Of a stretch of 64,000 nucleotides of DNA, positions 1-8,894 are shown in pieces. Origin of the DNA: Rariloculus sp963665575 (GTDB lineage Bacteria > Pseudomonadota > Gammaproteobacteria > Steroidobacterales > Rariloculaceae); assembly GCA_963665575.2 (NCBI GenBank), contig CAXXDW010000005.1:1-64000 (forward strand), read 5' to 3'. The notes beneath the pieces are model-generated. The model had not been told where the DNA came from. It saw only the letters and a list, made by a program, of their open reading frames with translations, and ran no database searches. Numbering within the stretch: position 1 is the first letter of the stretch; each line of letters starts with the position of its first letter. The translations under genes and the position numbers were made by a program.

Positions 1-234
1 GCAGATCCGTCAGCGGAGATCGCGCAGCTCAGGGAAGTTGCGGTACCGGAGTCGACGGGCTCGCCCGACGACGTGATCTGCCGTCGCGAGGTCAGGACGG
101 GATCGCACTTCGCGACCCGAGTCTGCCGGACGCGAGCGCAGATCGAAGCGGCCCAGCAGGATTCGCAGGAGTTCCTGCGCGAGCGGCAGAGCCTTGGCGG
201 TGCCGCGGCCGGAGGCGAGGGGACCACCCAGTAG
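1..234 (+). CDS. C-terminal part of a small hypothetical protein (5' end outside window)
   Basis: Reading frame 1 is open from the first base to a TAG at 232-234 and gives 77 residues. It contains a motif of the form CRRE..TGSHF...VCRTRAQ followed by a Gln/Glu-rich helix. Small gammaproteobacterial proteins of unknown function often end this way, with a Cys-Arg-Arg-Glu...Thr-Gly-Ser...Cys pattern followed by an R/Q-rich tail. The codon pattern and this motif favour the plus strand over the overlapping minus-strand open frame. The start lies upstream of the window, so length and any signal peptide are unknown. No function can be assigned. It is followed 110 bp later by queA on the same strand. 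Confidence 0.6.
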   Translation, partial: ADPSAEIAQLREVAVPESTGSPDDVICRREVRTGSHFATRVCRTRAQIEAAQQDSQEFLRERQSLGGAAAGGEGTTQ

Positions 235-344
235 CATCGATGGCGCTTCGGCGCCGCGTGAGCTGCCGAACGCCGAGGTCGCGGGCAGGCCGTCCCGTCC
301 CCGTGCTCGCACCGCAGTACGCCTGACCTTAGAATCGCGCGACA

Positions 345-1391
345 ATGGATCGCGCCGAATTCCACTTCGTCCTTCCTGCCGAGCTCATCGCTCAGGCCCC
401 GCTCGAGGAACGCTCCGCAAGCCGCCTGCTCGTGGTCCGTGAGGACGCGGTCGAGGACGCGGCGTTCGCCGACCTCGTCGATTTCCTGAGTCCTTCCGAC
501 ATGCTCGTTTTCAACGACACGCGGGTGCTGCCGGCCCGGCTCTTCGGCCGCAAGTCGAGCGGCGGCCGCGTCGAGCTGCTGCTCGAACGCATTACCGGCG
601 AGCGTTCCGCCCGCGTGCAGATCAGGGCCAGCAGGAGTCCGCGTCCAGGGACGGAAATTGCACTGCCGGGCGGGGCGTCACTCGTGGTGGAGCAGCGGCA
701 GGGCAGCATGTTCGAAGTCCGCTTCGATCGTCCGCTTGCGCCCTACCTGGACCGCCATGGCGAAGTGCCGTTGCCCCCGTATATCGATCGCGCCGCCGTC
801 GCCGCCGACCGTGACCGCTACCAGACGGTCTACGCCGAGGTGCCCGGTGCGGTGGCCGCGCCGACAGCCGGACTGCACTTCGACCGGAACCTGCTCGACG
901 CACTCGCCCGCAAGGGCGTCGGACGGGCGAATCTGACGCTGCACGTCGGCGCGGGGACGTTCGCGCCCGTGCGCGCGCGGCGCATCGAGGACCATGAGCT
1001 GCACGCCGAGTGGCTCAAGGTCCCGGCGAGCCTCTGCGAGCGGATCGAGAGCGCGAAGGCGGCCGGCGGCCGGGTCGTCGCGGTCGGCACGACCACGGTG
1101 CGCGCGCTTGAGACCGCGGCGTGCGCCGGGCGGCTCGCGCCGTTCGAAGGCGAATCGCAGCTCTTCATCTACCCGGGATTCCGCTTTCGCGTCGTCGATG
1201 CGCTAATCACGAACTTCCACCTTCCGGAGTCGTCGCTGCTCATGCTCGTCGCGGCGTTCGCAGGCCACGGCCGGATCATGCGGGCCTACCGGCATGCCGT
1301 CGAGCGGCGCTACCGCTTCTTCAGCTACGGTGACGCGATGTTCGTGGCGCGCTCGGCAATGCCCCCGGTCAACAGCGCCGCTGTGCCGTGA
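345..1391 (+). CDS. queA: S-adenosylmethionine:tRNA ribosyltransferase-isomerase QueA
   Basis: QueA transfers and isomerises the ribosyl part of SAM onto 7-aminomethyl-7-deazaguanine in tRNA, giving epoxyqueuosine, in the cytoplasm. The 348-residue length is typical. Family signatures are visible: an N-terminal DFHFxLPxELIAQ-like segment, VFNDTRVLPARLFG, VPGAVAAPTAGLHF, LHVGAGTFAPVR and the C-terminal ITNFHLPESSLLMLVAAF. The ATG at 345 is chosen because this N-terminus matches the family. A TAGAAT sequence at 330-335 is well placed for a -10 box and would put transcription start close to the ATG, so the message may be almost leaderless; no good -35 is seen. The last codons lie in a 55-bp tandem duplication. 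tgt, the partner enzyme for queuosine, follows. Confidence 0.97.
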   Translation: MDRAEFHFVLPAELIAQAPLEERSASRLLVVREDAVEDAAFADLVDFLSPSDMLVFNDTRVLPARLFGRKSSGGRVELLLERITGERSARVQIRASRSPRPGTEIALPGGASLVVEQRQGSMFEVRFDRPLAPYLDRHGEVPLPPYIDRAAVAADRDRYQTVYAEVPGAVAAPTAGLHFDRNLLDALARKGVGRANLTLHVGAGTFAPVRARRIEDHELHAEWLKVPASLCERIESAKAAGGRVVAVGTTTVRALETAACAGRLAPFEGESQLFIYPGFRFRVVDALITNFHLPESSLLMLVAAFAGHGRIMRAYRHAVERRYRFFSYGDAMFVARSAMPPVNSAAVP

Positions 1392-1459
1392 GTCTGCCGT
1401 GGCGCGCTCGGCAATGCCCCCGGTCAACAGCGCCGTTGTGCCGTGAGTCTGCCGTGGCG
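1343..1459 (+). repeat. 55-bp tandem duplication covering the end of queA
   Basis: Positions 1343-1397 and 1398-1452 are two copies of a 55-bp unit that differ at one base (GCCGCTGTG versus GCCGTTGTG), followed by a 7-bp start of a third copy. The first copy holds the last 16 codons and stop of queA, so the second copy repeats the queA 3' end, including its TGA, in the queA-tgt gap. This is a recent local duplication with no effect on the queA product. It lengthens the untranslated spacer before tgt. Confidence 0.93.
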
Positions 1460-1503
1460 GAACGTGCCCAAGCGCCTCGTGGTTGTCGCCGGGGACGGCG
1501 CCC

Positions 1504-2630
1504 ATGAGGTTTGAGCTTGCCGCGACCGACGGCGCCGCCCGGCGCGGGCCCGGCTGAGTTTCGTGCGCGGGGTCGTCGATACGCCGGCGTTCATGCCGGT
1601 CGGGACCTACGGCAGCGTCAAGGCGATGACGGGGGAGGAACTGATCGGCGTCGGCAGCCAGATCATCCTCGGCAACACCTTCCACCTGATGCAAAGGCCC
1701 GGCGTCGATGTGGTGCGGGCACACGGCGGCCTGCATGAGTTCATGCACTGGGCGGGACCGATACTCACGGACTCCGGCGGCTTCCAGGTCTGGAGCCTGC
1801 AGACGCTGAGGAAGCTCACGGAGGACGGCGCCGAGTTCCGTTCGCCCGTCGACGGCTCCCCGGTGAAGCTCACTCCGGAGCGCTCGATCGAAGTGCAGCA
1901 TGAGTTCGGCGCGGACATCGTCATGGTCTTCGACGAATGCACGGACTTCCCGGTCGCCGAGCGCGAGGCAAGGGCGTCGATGCAGCGCTCGCTGCGCTGG
2001 GCGAAGCGCAGCCGCGCGGCCTTCGACGCCCGGAAAGCCGGCAGCGCGGACAGCGATGCGGCGTTGTTCGGCATCGTGCAGGGCAGCGTTTATGACGGGC
2101 TCAGGCGCGAATCGCTGGCCGGGCTCGTCGAACTGGACTTCGACGGCTACGCACTTGGCGGACTCGCCGTCGGGGAGCCGGAAGAACAGCGTCTCGGCGT
2201 TCTCGAGACGATGGGGCCAGCGCTGCCCGCCGACCGTCCCCGTTATCTAATGGGCGTCGGGACGCCGGCGGATCTCGTCAAGGCCGTCGCGCGCGGCATC
2301 GACATGTTCGATTGCGTGATCCCGACGCGTCATGCGCGCAACGGGCAGTTGTTCACGAGCGAGGGTCGGATCAACATCCGCAACAGCCGGTTCCGGGCCG
2401 ACACGGCGCCGCTCGATCCCGCGTGCGGCTGCTATACCTGCCGCCACTACTCGCGCGCCTATCTGCGCCATCTGCAGCAGTGCAATGAGATACTCGGCGC
2501 GAGGCTCGCGACTCTGCACAACCTGCATCACTATCACGAACTCATGACCTCGATGCGCGCTGCGATCGAGGCCGGCAGCTTCGCCGCGCTGGCCGCAGAG
2601 GTCGTTGCGCGCGGCACAGCAGGCCGGTGA
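1504..2630 (+). CDS. tgt: Queuine/preQ1 tRNA-guanine transglycosylase Tgt, interrupted by a frameshift near the start
   Basis: Tgt exchanges guanine 34 of GUN-anticodon tRNAs for preQ1, the step before QueA. The family N-terminus begins at ATG 1504 (MRFELAATDGAARRG) but the frame runs into TGA at 1555. The rest (RLSFVRGVVDTPAFMPVGTYG onward) continues in another frame to 2630. Removing two bases from GGGCCC at 1546-1551 restores the family sequence RRG-RL exactly and gives 374 residues, the usual length. The catalytic region (LTDSGGFQVWSL, MVFDECT), the GGLAVGE motif and the zinc site (CGCYTC...H) are all intact. The frame could also be read from GTG 1563, which would lose about 20 conserved residues. 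A consensus error is the likeliest explanation, but a real mutation is not excluded. Confidence 0.9.
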
Positions 2631-2721
2631 GCTATGCCATAATACGCGGCCGACTCATCGTTCGATTTCCCCCGTTTTGGCCGAATCGTGCCGCACGGGT
2701 TGCCGGATATCGTTTCGTTGA

Positions 2722-2789
2722 GCGGAAGACTGCTTCGTCGAAGACGACTGACGGGGCGGAAGACTGCCTCGCCGAAGACGGCTGAATGG
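2722..2789. repeat. Two imperfect 34-bp tandem units upstream of yajC
   Basis: Two adjacent units beginning GCGGAAGACTGC, at 2722 and 2756, match over most of 34 bp. Each contains a short self-complementary block (CTTCGTCGAAG in the first, CTCGCCGAAG in the second). They lie in the 172-bp gap between tgt and yajC and end just before the yajC start. They may be a degenerate duplication in the leader; no known regulatory element is recognised. Confidence 0.5.
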
Positions 2790-2802
2790 ATGGACGCTTG
2801 GG

Positions 2803-3138
2803 ATGGACTCTCTTATCGGAATATTCATCGACACGGCCTGGGCTCAGCAGGGCGACGGCGGAAACGCGCTGTTCAGCTTTCTCCCGCTGATCGTCATATT
2901 CGTGCTGTTCTATTTCCTGCTCATTCGTCCGCAGACGAAGAAGCAGAAGGAACACCGGGCCATGGTCGAAGGGCTCGGCACGGGCGACGAGGTCGTGACC
3001 GGCGGCGGCGTGCTCGGCAGGGTCAGCGAACTCGGCCCTGAGTTCGTGACGGTCGAGGTTGCCGACAACGTGTCGATCAAGGTGCGCAGGCAGACGATCA
3101 CGGCGGTGATGCCGAAGGGCACCCTGAAGAGCGTCTGA
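2803..3138 (+). CDS. yajC: Preprotein translocase accessory subunit YajC
   Basis: YajC is a small inner-membrane protein that associates with SecDF and the SecYEG translocon. The 111-residue product has one membrane segment (about residues 25-42, FLPLIVIFVLFYFLLIRP), then the family motif RPQTKKQKEH and a basic cytoplasmic domain with TGDEVVTGGGVLGRV. ATG 2803 gives a normal-length N-terminus. It lies between tgt and secD, the usual gammaproteobacterial order, about 100 bp before secD, and is probably cotranscribed with secDF. Confidence 0.97.
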   Translation: MDSLIGIFIDTAWAQQGDGGNALFSFLPLIVIFVLFYFLLIRPQTKKQKEHRAMVEGLGTGDEVVTGGGVLGRVSELGPEFVTVEVADNVSIKVRRQTITAVMPKGTLKSV

Positions 3139-3235
3139 GGCGCAGCGGCAACGGGGACCTTGCAATGTCCGGCATGGCGCCCAATATGATCATGAAGAGC
3201 GTCCGGCTTGCGCCCGTTCACAAAGGCTCCAAGGC

Positions 3236-5116
3236 ATGAACCGCTATCCCAACTGGCTCAACTACCTGGTGCTGTTCGTCATCCTGGCGGGCGCACTGCT
3301 GGCCTTGCCGAACGTGTACGGCGTCGACGCCGGCGTGCATGTTTCGCGTCCCGATGCCAACCCGCTGCAGGAGTCGACGCTCAGCCAGATCGAGGCGATT
3401 CTCGACGAGGAGGAGATCGGGTTCGTGTCAGCCGCGCTCGAGGACGACGCGGGGCTCATCCGGTTTGCAAACGAGGCCGATCAGCAGCGCGCCAATGAAC
3501 TTTTGCGCGAGCGCATGCCCAATCACATCATCGCGCTCACGCTCGCACCGCGCACGCCGGGCTGGCTCGGCGCGCTCGGTCTGGAACCGATGAACCTGGG
3601 GCTGGACCTGCGCGGCGGCGTTCATTTTCTCTACCAGGTCGACCTCGACAGCGCGGTCCAGCAGTTCCTGGGCACTTACGAGGCGAGCCTTCGCACCGAG
3701 TTGCGCGAAGCCGGGATTCGCAACCGCGTGCGCGTCGAGGGCGACGCGCTGCTCGTGCCGATCATCGACGGCGGCGATCTCGACGAGGTCGAGCGCATGA
3801 TCCGCGCGCTCGACGAGGCGGGAGCCCTGCAGCTCGTCGACCGGCTCATCGTCGATCGCGTGACTTTCGACGACGGTCCGGGCTTCCGGGTGCAACTCGC
3901 CGACACGCTCTTGCGCGAGCGGCAGGACTTTGCGATCCAGCAGAACACGACCACATTGCGCAACCGGGTCAACGAACTCGGAGTCGCCGAGCCCGTCGTA
4001 CAGCGCCAGGGGCTCGACCGGATACTGATCCAGCTTCCGGGCGTTCAGGACCCCGCGCAGGCCGAGCGCATCCTCGGCGCGACGGCGACGCTCCAATTCC
4101 GTCTCGTCGACACCGTGAACAACGCCTACGACGCCCAGGAGCGCGGCCGCGCCCCGCTCGGATCGGAGCTTTACAGCGACACGGGCGGCCTGCCCGTGCT
4201 GTTGCGCCGGGAAGTCATCGTTACGGGCGACCAGATCACGGATGCGACTTCGGGATATGACCAGGGCCAGCCGGCCGTGTTCGTCAACCTCGACTCGAGC
4301 GGCGCGAACCGCATGCTCGACACGACCGCGGAAAACCTCGGCAATCCGATGGCCGTACTTTTCATCGAGGAGACGCCCGAGCTCGTCGAGCGCAACGGTG
4401 AGGAGTTCATCGAGACCGTGTCCGAAGAGACGGTCATCAACCAGGCGACCATTCAGGGCGTATTCTCGAGCCGCTTCCGGATTACGGGCCTGACGCCGTT
4501 CGAGGCGCAGGACCTCGCGCTGCTGCTCAGGGCCGGTGCGCTCGCAACGCCGATCTTCAAGATCGAGGAGCGGACCATAGGGCCGAGCCTCGGCCAGGAC
4601 AACATCAACCAGGGGCGCCTGGCGATCATCATCGGTTTCCTCGCCGTGGTCGTCTTCATGGCGATCTACTATCGGGTGTTCGGGCTCGTTGCGAACCTCG
4701 CGCTGTTTGCGAACCTCGTGCTGATCGTGGCATTGCTGTCGCTGCTGCAGGCGGCGCTCACGCTGCCCGGCATCGCCGGCATCGTGCTGACCGTCGGCAT
4801 GGCCGTCGACGCCAACGTACTGATATTCGAACGCATCCGCGAGGAGCTCAGAAACGGCAACTCGCCTCAGGCGAGCATACGGGCGGGCTACGAGAAGGCG
4901 TTTTCGACGATCGCCGATGCCAACATCACCACGCTGATCGCCGCGACCGTGCTCTTCACGCTCGGTACGGGTCCGATCAGGGGATTCGCGGTCACGCTCG
5001 GGCTCGGGATCCTGACGTCGATGTTCACTTCCATCGTCGGCACGCGCGCGGTCGTGAACCTCATCTACGGCGGCCGCCACCAGGTGCAGCGGCTCGCCAT
5101 CGGCGGTAACGCCTGA
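3236..5116 (+). CDS. secD: Protein translocase subunit SecD
   Basis: SecD works with SecF in the inner membrane and uses the proton gradient to finish export of proteins through SecYEG. The 626-residue protein has an N-terminal membrane helix (about 8-25), a large periplasmic region containing the D1 motif GLDLRGGVHF near residues 122-131, and a C-terminal block of five membrane helices with the motif GMAVDANVLIFERIREE. Length and motifs match the proteobacterial family. Its stop shares one base with the secF ATG, indicating translational coupling. The preceding yajC completes the usual cluster. Confidence 0.98.
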   Translation: MNRYPNWLNYLVLFVILAGALLALPNVYGVDAGVHVSRPDANPLQESTLSQIEAILDEEEIGFVSAALEDDAGLIRFANEADQQRANELLRERMPNHIIALTLAPRTPGWLGALGLEPMNLGLDLRGGVHFLYQVDLDSAVQQFLGTYEASLRTELREAGIRNRVRVEGDALLVPIIDGGDLDEVERMIRALDEAGALQLVDRLIVDRVTFDDGPGFRVQLADTLLRERQDFAIQQNTTTLRNRVNELGVAEPVVQRQGLDRILIQLPGVQDPAQAERILGATATLQFRLVDTVNNAYDAQERGRAPLGSELYSDTGGLPVLLRREVIVTGDQITDATSGYDQGQPAVFVNLDSSGANRMLDTTAENLGNPMAVLFIEETPELVERNGEEFIETVSEETVINQATIQGVFSSRFRITGLTPFEAQDLALLLRAGALATPIFKIEERTIGPSLGQDNINQGRLAIIIGFLAVVVFMAIYYRVFGLVANLALFANLVLIVALLSLLQAALTLPGIAGIVLTVGMAVDANVLIFERIREELRNGNSPQASIRAGYEKAFSTIADANITTLIAATVLFTLGTGPIRGFAVTLGLGILTSMFTSIVGTRAVVNLIYGGRHQVQRLAIGGNA

Positions 5117-6048
5117 TGCCGCTATTCAATCAAACGCCAAACTTCAACTTCATGGGGCCGCGGCGCCTCGCGACGGGCATTTCGGCCGTGCTGATCGTCG
5201 CCACGTTCGCGTCGCTTGCCTTTCGCAGCCTCAATTTCGGCATCGAATTCACGGGCGGCGTGCTGCTTGAGGTCGGCTACGAGACGTCCGTGGATCTGGA
5301 GACCGTTCGCGGGGTGCTCGCCGAGGAAGGTTATGCGAACCCGAGCGTGCAGTTCTTCGGCTCCTCGACCGACGTTCTGATCCGCTTGCCGCCGGTCGAG
5401 GATGTCGAGGAAGGGGCAAGCATCGGCGAACAGGCGTTCGTGGCGCTGCAGGCGCGCGACCCGACGGTCGAACTGCGGCGCGTGGAGTTCGTGGGCCCGC
5501 AGGTCGGCGAAGACCTGCGCGAGCAGGGCGGTCTCGCGATGCTGTTCGCGCTGATCATGATCTTCACCTACATCATGCTGCGCTTTCGCTGGAAGTTCGC
5601 CGCGGGCGCGATCGCGGCGCTGGTTCACGATGTGCTCATCACGGTGGGTTTCTTCTCGATCACGGGGCTGACCTTCGATCTGACGGTGCTCGCGGCCCTG
5701 CTCGCGGTCATCGGCTACTCGCTGAACGACACGATCGTCATCTTCGACCGGATCCGCGAGAACTTCCGCCTGATCCGCCGGGGCTCCGCGGTCGAGATCG
5801 TCAATACCTCGATCAACCAGACGCTGGCGCGCACGGTGATCACGGGAATCACGACGCTGATCGTGCTGGTCGCGCTGCTGCTGCTTGGCGGCGAAACCGT
5901 CTATGGATTCTCGGTCGCGTTGATCGCGGGCGTGCTGATCGGAACGTATTCCTCGATCTACGTCGCAAGTTCCGCAGCGCTCGCGCTCGATGTCTCGCCG
6001 GCCGACCTGATCCCGCCCAAGCGCGAGGAAGCCGACGAGATGCCGTAG
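5116..6048 (+). CDS. secF: Protein translocase subunit SecF
   Basis: SecF is the partner of SecD in the inner membrane. The 310-residue product has six predicted membrane helices, the N-terminal motif FGIEFTGGVLLEVGY and the C-terminal block VIGYSLNDTIVIFDRIREN, both diagnostic for SecF. It starts on the last base of the secD stop codon. The short 68-bp gap that follows separates it from the convergent suhB gene; no T-run terminator is visible there. Confidence 0.98.
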   Translation: MPLFNQTPNFNFMGPRRLATGISAVLIVATFASLAFRSLNFGIEFTGGVLLEVGYETSVDLETVRGVLAEEGYANPSVQFFGSSTDVLIRLPPVEDVEEGASIGEQAFVALQARDPTVELRRVEFVGPQVGEDLREQGGLAMLFALIMIFTYIMLRFRWKFAAGAIAALVHDVLITVGFFSITGLTFDLTVLAALLAVIGYSLNDTIVIFDRIRENFRLIRRGSAVEIVNTSINQTLARTVITGITTLIVLVALLLLGGETVYGFSVALIAGVLIGTYSSIYVASSAALALDVSPADLIPPKREEADEMP

Positions 6049-6116
6049 GCTTGCGGCCCGCACCCGGTCCGCCCGCGGTGTAACAGTGTCGGAATTGTGC
6101 GACTTGCCAGCGGTAG

Positions 6117-6908
6117 CTAAAGCTTCCGCGCATACGGCGCGAGCAGCTTCGACAGCGCCGCATAGACTTTGGGCGTGCCGGCGACGATATCGCCGCTTTC
6201 CATGAACGCATCGGTGCCGTTGAAGTCGCTGATGCGGCCGCCGGCCTCGCGAATGATCAGCGTGCCGGCGGCGAGATCCCATTTCTGCAGTCCGAGTTCC
6301 CAGAACCCGTCGACCCGCCCGGCGGCGACGTAGCACAGATCGAGCGCGGCCGATCCGAGTCGCCTGACCCCTGCCGTCTCGACAATCACGGCGCGCAGCA
6401 TCTCGAGATAGGCGTCCGTGCGCTCGGCCGTGATCCGGTAGGGGAAGCCCGTCGCGAGCAGTGCCCGGCGCAGGCTGATCCGCTTGCTCACGCGGATGCG
6501 CCGGCCGTCGAGCTGTGCGCCTTCGCCGCGGCTGGCCGTGAAAATCTCCTGGCGCAGCGGATCGTAGACGACGCCGTGCTCGAGCGTCCCGGAACGGGCA
6601 ACCGCAATCGACACCGAAAATACGGGAAAACCGTGCAGGTAGTTCGTCGTGCCGTCGAGCGGATCGATGATCCACTGGTACTCGTGTTCCCCAAGGGAGC
6701 CGCTCTCCTCGCCGAGGATGGCGTGGTCGGGATAATGGTCGCGGATCACCTCGATGATCGCCTCCTCGGCGGCGCGATCCACCGCGGAGACGAACTCGTT
6801 GCGCCCCTTCTCGACGACCTCGAGCGATTCGAGCCGGTTGATCTGGCGCACCATGATCTCGCCGGCCCGCCGGGCGGCCCGCACTCCGATATTGACCATC
6901 CCGTGCAT
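6117..6908 (-). CDS. suhB: Inositol-1-monophosphatase family protein SuhB
   Basis: SuhB hydrolyses inositol monophosphate and in gammaproteobacteria also binds Nus factors in rRNA antitermination complexes. ATG at 6908 gives 263 residues beginning MHGMVNIGVRAARRAGE, which aligns with the E. coli start; the open frame extends to a TTG at 6947 but that adds residues absent from the family. Metal and substrate motifs are present: EESG, IIDPLDGTTNYLHGFP and the C-terminal WDLAAGTLIIREAGG. It is transcribed away from trmJ, with 50 bp between starts, the order seen in E. coli (suhB beside trmJ and the isc genes). Confidence 0.96.
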   Translation of the reverse strand: MHGMVNIGVRAARRAGEIMVRQINRLESLEVVEKGRNEFVSAVDRAAEEAIIEVIRDHYPDHAILGEESGSLGEHEYQWIIDPLDGTTNYLHGFPVFSVSIAVARSGTLEHGVVYDPLRQEIFTASRGEGAQLDGRRIRVSKRISLRRALLATGFPYRITAERTDAYLEMLRAVIVETAGVRRLGSAALDLCYVAAGRVDGFWELGLQKWDLAAGTLIIREAGGRISDFNGTDAFMESGDIVAGTPKVYAALSKLLAPYARKL

Positions 6909-6958
6909 CGCGGGACGCAGCGTAGAATACTCGTCCGTCGCAGACAATCCCGGCAGCC

Positions 6959-7699
6959 GTGCAAATTCCCGTCCGCATCGTTCTCGTCAGGCCGACTCAC
7001 CCCGGCAATATCGGGGCGACGGCGCGTGCCATGAAGACCATGGGGCTCAGCGACCTGGCACTCGTCGCGCCGAAGCACTTTCCGAGCGAGGAGGCGACGG
7101 CGCGGGCCTCCGGCGCCGCCGACGTGCTCGAGCACGCATCGGTGACGGCGACCTTGCCCGAGGCGATCGGCGACTGCGGCTACGTGATCGGTGCGAGCGC
7201 GCGGCTGCGCGGCTCGAGGTGGCCCGTCGTCGATTCGCGAACCTGCGCGGAATCGATCTGGCGGCGACTGGGGGACAACCGCGTCGCAATTGTCTTGGGG
7301 CCGGAACATTCGGGCCTGAGCAACGAGGATCTCGGCCGCTGCCGTGAACTTGTCCACATTCCGGCGAACCCGGAGTTCGGTTCGCTGAACCTCGCGATGG
7401 CCGTGCAGGTCCTGTGCTACGAGCTGCGCATGTGCCGGCCCGGTTCGGGCATCGCGGCGGAGGAAACGCGCGTCGCACCGCTTGCGAGCGCCGAGGAACT
7501 GGAGGGCTTTCACGAACACCTCGAAAGCGTGCTCGCGACGGCGGGTTTTCTTCATCCCGTGCATCAGAAGCAGCTCAAGCTCAAGCTCAGACGGCTGTTT
7601 CATCGTGCGCGGCCGGACCAGAACGAGATCAACATACTGCGCGGGATCGTCGCCGCGCTCGATCCCGCGAAAGTCATGGAAAGGAGGGGGCCGACGTGA
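6959..7699 (+). CDS. trmJ: tRNA (cytidine/uridine-2'-O)-methyltransferase TrmJ
   Basis: TrmJ methylates the 2'-OH of nucleotide 32 in tRNA anticodon loops. The 246-residue SPOUT-family protein shows VLVRPTHPGNIGATARAMKTMG at its start, the SAM-knot motifs VLGPEHSGLSNEDL and SLNLAMAVQVLCYEL, and a helical C-terminal extension typical of TrmJ. It starts with GTG at 6959. A TAGAAT at 6923-6928 is a candidate -10 box. Its TGA overlaps the GTG of iscS, so it is translationally coupled to the Fe-S genes; iscR, which follows trmJ in E. coli, is absent. Confidence 0.95.
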   Translation: MQIPVRIVLVRPTHPGNIGATARAMKTMGLSDLALVAPKHFPSEEATARASGAADVLEHASVTATLPEAIGDCGYVIGASARLRGSRWPVVDSRTCAESIWRRLGDNRVAIVLGPEHSGLSNEDLGRCRELVHIPANPEFGSLNLAMAVQVLCYELRMCRPGSGIAAEETRVAPLASAEELEGFHEHLESVLATAGFLHPVHQKQLKLKLRRLFHRARPDQNEINILRGIVAALDPAKVMERRGPT

Positions 7700-8867
7700 G
7701 CGCAAGGCCGCTTTATCTCGACAACGCGGCGACGACGGCCGTCGATCCTGAAGTCATCGCCGCGATGACGGCCTGCCTCGGGACCGACGGCAGTTTCGAG
7801 AACCCGTCATCGGCGCACCCCGGCGGCGCGCGCGCGCGCCAACTCGTCGAGGACGCCCGCGAACGGATCGCCGCGCTCGTCAATGCGCAAGCCGACGAGA
7901 TCGTGTTCACGTCCGGAGCCACGGAATCGAACAATCTCGCGATTCTCGGCAGCTTCGATGCCGACCCGCCGTCGCGCAAGCACTTCGTCACCACGCGCAT
8001 CGAGCATCATTCCGTAGTAGACACGGCTCGCGTACTCGAGGCCCGTGGAATCGAAGTGACCCGGCTCGACTGTGACGCGGAGGGCGTCGTCACCGCAGGG
8101 CAGGTGCTCGACGCAATCACCGACGCCACGGCCCTCGTCTCCGTCATGCATGTCAACAACGAGATCGGCGTGATTCAGGACATCGAGGCGATCGCACAAG
8201 CCTGCGCGTCGCGCGAAGTGCGCCTGCATGTCGACGCCGCGCAGAGCGCCGGCAAGATTCCGCTCGATCTCGGCGGCTGGGGCGTGGATCTTTGTTCGCT
8301 GACCGCGCACAAGGCGCATGGTCCGAAGGGAATCGGCGCGCTCTACGTCGCAGGGGGCGTAACACTCGCGCCGCAGTTGCACGGCGGCGAGCAGGAAAGG
8401 GGGCCCTGCGCGCCGGCACGCTCGCTACCCACCAGATCGTCGGCATGGGCAAGACCTTCGAACTTGCACGGCCCGAGCGCGACGGACCCCGCCTTGCGAA
8501 GCTGCGCGACAGGCTCTGGCGCGGCCTCGGCGAGATCGAAGGCATCCGCCTGAACGGCTGTCGCGAGCGCTCTGCACCGCACATTCTCAACGTCTGCTTT
8601 CCGGGCATCGAAGGCGAGAGCCTGCGGCTGGCACTGGCCGACATCGCGGTATCGGCGGGTTCGGCGTGCGCCTCGGACGATCCCGAACCGTCGCACGTCC
8701 TGTCGAGCCTCGGCTTGAGCGACGCTCTCGCGCAAAGCTCATTGCGTCTGAGCGTCGGCCGGTTCACCGAGCCCGCCGACGTCGACCGGGCGGTCGAACG
8801 CATTGGCGCGGAGGTCGCGCGGCTGCGCGCGCTCGCCGACGGAGCGCCGGCGTGGTGCTCGACCTGA
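7696..8867 (+). CDS. iscS: Cysteine desulfurase IscS, interrupted by a frameshift
   Basis: IscS is the PLP enzyme that takes sulfur from cysteine for Fe-S clusters and tRNA thiolation. From GTG 7696 (overlapping the trmJ stop) the frame reads YLDNAATTAVDPEV, SGATESNNLAI, HVDAAQSAGK and TAHKAHGPKG (PLP lysine) up to LHGGEQERG, then shifts at GGGGGCCC (8399-8406). The remainder (AGTLATHQIVGMGKTFELA, the active-site cysteine loop SAGSACASDDPEPSHVL, and the C-terminus) is in another frame ending at 8867. Removing two bases restores the family sequence ERGLRAGT and gives 389 residues, the normal length. All catalytic parts are present, which favours a consensus error over gene decay. iscU-like and iscA genes follow. 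Confidence 0.92.
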
Positions 8868-8894
8868 ACCTTTGAGCTAAACTATTGTCAGCCA

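Noticed and set aside
10..345. Minus-strand open frame of 111 codons before queA
   Set aside because: It starts at TTG and has no family resemblance, while the plus strand in frame 1 is open from the window edge and encodes a recognisable conserved protein tail (1-234).
1546..1555. Programmed frameshifting in tgt
   Set aside because: There is no slippery heptamer or downstream structure of the usual kind, tgt is not known to use frameshifting, and the same hexamer is involved in two unrelated genes.
3428..5080. Long minus-strand open frame opposite secD
   Set aside because: It is a GC-rich shadow of secD: composition is Arg/Asp/His-rich, with no domain and no ribosome site.
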